Shown one piece after another: positions 22,721 to 24,756 of a stretch of DNA of 24,756 bases. The notes under the pieces were generated by a model. It worked only from the letters and a program-made list of their open reading frames with translations. It made no database searches and had not been told where the DNA came from. The DNA is taken from NCBI GenBank assembly GCA_016717595.1, contig JADKFE010000051.1, positions 1 to 24,756 on the forward strand, in the 5' to 3' direction. The stretch comes from Deltaproteobacteria bacterium. Its GTDB lineage: Bacteria > Myxococcota_A > UBA796 > CAJQPC01. Each line of letters starts with the position of its first letter. Positions within the stretch are counted from its first letter, which is position 1. A program made the translations under genes and the position numbers.

Positions 22721-23014
22721 ATGACCCCCGATGCCCTCAAGGCCGCGCTTGAGCGGCTCCCCCTTCGGGAGAAGGAGGTCCGCGTCGGCGGTCGCCCCGG
22801 CCAGTGGCTCGCCACGGTGATCTCCCCCGACTACGAAGGCGTCCCCGACCACAAACGTCAGTCCGACGCTTGGGGCGCGCTCCTCAACGCCTATGGCATG
22901 AGCGTCAGCCGCGAAGTTGAGTTTGTCTACACCTTCTCGCGCGCCGAGGTGGAGGAGATGGAGTCCCAAGCCGCCAACGACGAGCTCATCGCGCAGGCCG
23001 CCGCAGGCTCTTGA
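22721..23014 (+). CDS. Small acidic protein, copy 2 (intact tandem paralog)
   Basis: The protein has 97 residues from ATG 22721, chosen by alignment with copy 1; the 34 codons upstream are Pro/Arg-rich and not shared. Clear paralog of the preceding gene: LKAALE.LP, RVxGxPGxWLxxVISPxYExxPDHxRQ, then VEFxxTFS, an acidic helix EVEEMESQ, and a final AAGS. It has no Cys and no signal peptide, so it is likely cytosolic. Function is unknown. GC content and codon use look like the host's, unlike the HEPN gene, so this copy may be the resident one. Confidence 0.7.
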   Translation: MTPDALKAALERLPLREKEVRVGGRPGQWLATVISPDYEGVPDHKRQSDAWGALLNAYGMSVSREVEFVYTFSRAEVEEMESQAANDELIAQAAAGS

Positions 23015-23017
23015 CCC

Positions 23018-23356
23018 TCACCCCCAAGGCGTCTTCACCACGGGCGGTCGCCCCAGCGCCGTGAGCGCGGCCTGGGCCTCCTCCTCGCTGGGGTAAAAGC
23101 GCACGTCGGCCCGGGTGTGCGCCTCCAACAGCGCGCGGCCGCTCACAAAACATAGGCTCACGAAGCCCGTGGCGCGGTCGCGCACCAGGGCGAAGCTGGG
23201 GTCGAGGGTGGGCACGACGCCGCGGGCGCGGCAGCGCTCCCAGCCGTCGCGGCTGAGGTCGGGCTCAGCGCGGAGCTGGCCCTCCATGTCGCGGACAAAC
23301 ACCGCCGGGGGGCCGTGCTGGGCGAGGGCTTCATCGAAGGGGCTGCAGAGGTGCAT
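23018..23356 (-). CDS. Hypothetical protein, 112 residues
   Basis: Intact minus-strand frame from ATG 23356; GGGAG lies directly upstream of the ATG and a GATAAA -10-like box ends 8 nt upstream. The family is not recognised. Visible features are MHLCSPFDEALAQHGPPAVFVRD..., two more Cys, a GFVSLCFVSGRALLEAH strand-helix unit, and FYPSEEEAQAALTALG near the C-terminus. It lacks a signal peptide and is probably cytosolic. It ends 3 nt from the end of the small acidic copy 2 (convergent) and starts 39 nt from the divergent DUF547 gene. Codon use agrees with the host. Confidence 0.65.
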   Translation of the reverse strand: MHLCSPFDEALAQHGPPAVFVRDMEGQLRAEPDLSRDGWERCRARGVVPTLDPSFALVRDRATGFVSLCFVSGRALLEAHTRADVRFYPSEEEAQAALTALGRPPVVKTPWG

Positions 23357-23395
23357 CTCCCGTGTTTATCCTGTGCGCTCCTCCCAAGCCCCTCG

Positions 23396-24140
23396 GTGCT
23401 CATGCTCACGCCGCTCCTAATCGCTCTCCGGCGCCGCCAGCCCTCGACCCCACCTATGCCGCCTACGACGCCCTCCTTCAGGCCAACGTGAGCCCCCAAG
23501 GCGTCACCTACGCGGCGATCGGGCCCGCGGGCCTCGACCCCTTCTTGGCCGAGCTCGCCGCCGTGGATCTCCGCGAGCTCAACTCCATCGAGCAGAAGGC
23601 GCTGTACATCAACGCCTACAACGCGCTCACCCTGGACCTCATCGCCGAGAACCCCGGCGTCGCCTCGATCCGCGACCTCGACGGCGGCAAGGTCTGGAGC
23701 ACCCGGCGCTTCACCGTGGGCGGCCAGTCCCTCACCCTGGACGACATCGAGCACAAGCGCCTGCGCCCCATGGGGGATCCCCGGGTTCACGCGCCTTGTC
23801 CTGCGCCTCCAAAGGTTGCCCCGCCCTGCTCAGCCGGGCCTACACCGCCGAGCGCCTCAACGATCAGCTCGACCTCGCCTGCCGCGCCTGGGTGCGCAGC
23901 AACGCCGCCCAGATCAACACCCAAGCCAAGACCGTCGCGCTCAGCAGCATCTTCGACTGGTACGGCGACGACTTCTTGGCCCAGTGGGAAGACAAGGCCA
24001 ACATCCCCGGCGTCGAGGGCAAACAGCAGGCCGCGCTGAACTTCATCGCCTTCTACAGCGGCAGCACCACGGCGACCTGGCTCACGGCCGGGGGGTACAC
24101 CGTGACTTGGGCGACGTATGATTGGGGGAACAGCCGGTGA
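23396..24140 (+). pseudogene. DUF547 family protein, two frameshifts
   Basis: The main frame from about 23430 gives LDPTYAAYDALLQANVSPQG, NSIEQKALYINAYNALTLDL and LDDIEHKRLRPMGDPRVH, the core of DUF547 (a papain-like fold family of exported proteins). After 23799 the family sequence continues in another frame: ALSCASKGCPAL, then a segment beginning LNDQLDLACRAWVR, and FIAFYSGSTTATWL, to TGA 24138-24140. One missing base at 23798-23801 explains this. Upstream, a third frame from GTG 23396 or ATG 23402 gives LTPLLIAL, a signal peptide. One missing base near 23428 would join it to the core. The conserved SCASKGCP Cys pair and the preceding His are present, so the repaired protein (about 248 residues) would be typical of the family. 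Confidence 0.7.
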
Positions 24141-24146
24141 GCGCCG

Positions 24147-24756
24147 CTACTCCTCGCAGCGATTCACGCCCATGTCGAACGCCTCCTCACAGGCGTCGAT
24201 CAGCGAGCAGTCGTAATATGGTAAGGCGAGGGCGTCGAGGCAGCTCTCCGTGAGGCCAGTGGTCGACCTCGTGGCAGATCACTCGATAAGCAGCGGGCGG
24301 TACACTCGTTTTGGTCGTAGTTCCTCGGGTGGCACCGCCCGCCCAGTCACAATACGCCGAGGATAGTAGGAGGCGAACAGAGACTCATTATCCCGGCTCG
24401 GGCAGGCCAGAGGCTCGGAGTCAAGGGCTTGGGCGCGCCCTCCGCAGGCGCCGAGGCGCACAGCAGCGGCGCGGAGGAGGGCGGTGCAGGTCGTGGTCAC
24501 TCCGCGCAGCGTCGACGTCGAGGCTAAAAGATCCCGTCGCAGGCGGCGGACGAGGGCGCAGTCGTCGGGGCCTCCTCCGAAGTCACGGTCGAGGGGCGGC
24601 GATGCAGGCTCCGTGAGGCGGGAGGTCAGCTTCGTGGAGTGACGAGGTTGATCTGGGACTCTGCCGAGGCTCGTCGCAGGGTTTCGGGGAACAATCTTCC
24701 ATCCAGCGACAATACGCACCGGATAGAAGGGAAAAACGCGGTCTCGTCGAGGGGTT
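24147..24756 (-). pseudogene. Cys-rich repeat protein, degenerate and frameshifted (5' part beyond window)
   Basis: The minus strand ends CLDALALPYYDCSLIDACEE, FDMGVNRCEE and TAG at 24149-24147. Further upstream, in other frames, are RNYDQNECTARCLSSDLPRG, YCDW, LTE..C..AL and AYCRWMEDCSPKPCDE. The fragments repeat an AYCxW...C...C and LTExCxxAL...C module with a DNA period of about 351-363 bp. No single frame is open throughout; several single-base shifts are needed. Cys-rich modular proteins of this style are common exported proteins in Myxococcota (recollection). It could be a decayed gene or a real gene disturbed by sequencing errors. Confidence 0.5.
24207..24717. repeat. Two diverged direct repeats, period about 360 bp
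   Basis: Matching short blocks recur in order: GCAGTCGT at 24207 and 24558, CTCCGTGAGGC at 24246 and 24609, ACAATACGC at 24349 and 24709. The period varies from 351 to 363 bp, so the copies have small indels. They correspond to the Cys-rich module on the minus strand. Confidence 0.55.

Noticed and set aside
1..24756. tRNA, rRNA, CRISPR array, insertion sequence or integrase
   Set aside because: No regularly spaced short repeats, no transposase or integrase motifs and no recognisable tRNA or rRNA sequence were seen by eye; a covariance-model scan would settle tRNAs.

Overview
The window is GC-rich, gene-dense DNA from a Gram-negative bacterium. It has lipobox lipoproteins, a type IV pilus minor-pilin/PilY1 cluster, a c-type cytochrome lipoprotein and two proteins resembling myxobacterial families (an MXAN_5187 C-terminal-like protein and a DUF5683-like protein). 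Together with Asp/Ser/Gly-rich and Cys-rich lipoproteins, this suggests Myxococcota or a related deltaproteobacterial lineage. That placement is inference from gene content. I saw no rRNA, tRNA, CRISPR array or insertion sequence.

Layout. Positions 1-4155 (minus strand) hold a CotH-kinase-like lipoprotein followed by a PpsA/rifampicin-phosphotransferase-like PEP-utilising enzyme whose C-terminus runs off the left edge. Positions 4415-5950 (plus) hold an OB-fold lipoprotein and a TPR lipoprotein. Positions 6079-12965 (plus) are one tightly packed operon: FimT/GspH-like pseudopilin, PilV-like, PilW-like, PilX-like, a 1069-residue PilY1-like protein, then a two-module c-type cytochrome lipoprotein overlapping the pilY1 stop. 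Positions 13032-16076 (plus) hold a hotdog thioesterase and a tandem pair of paralogous exported proteins of unknown family. Positions 16086-17342 (minus) encode an N-formylglutamate-amidohydrolase-like protein. Positions 17652-20113 (minus) hold a three-gene operon (MXAN_5187_C-like, DUF5683-like membrane protein, double cyclic-nucleotide-binding-domain protein) with an alpha/beta-hydrolase remnant behind it. Positions 20232-21581 (plus) encode a response regulator with GAF-like and HD-GYP-like output, divergent from that operon.

The right end (21.6-24.76 kb) is different. It starts with an AT-richer segment carrying a textbook promoter and a RiboL-PSP-type HEPN ribonuclease-like gene, translationally coupled (TGATG) to a small acidic protein that is duplicated in tandem. 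A DUF547 gene and a Cys-rich repeat protein follow. Almost every gene here carries single-base frameshifts whose repair restores family-typical sequence, so the segment is either decaying accessory DNA or poorly sequenced contig-end DNA. If the reading frames are intact in the organism, the HEPN plus small-protein pair is the best candidate in this window for an undescribed toxin-antitoxin or phage-defence module.

Several genes share a -10-like hexamer (TACACT, TAGACT, TATACT, TATTCT) ending only 6-8 nt before the ATG. This indicates leaderless or near-leaderless transcripts, while genes inside operons use clear Shine-Dalgarno sequences such as AGGAGG and GAGGTGA.
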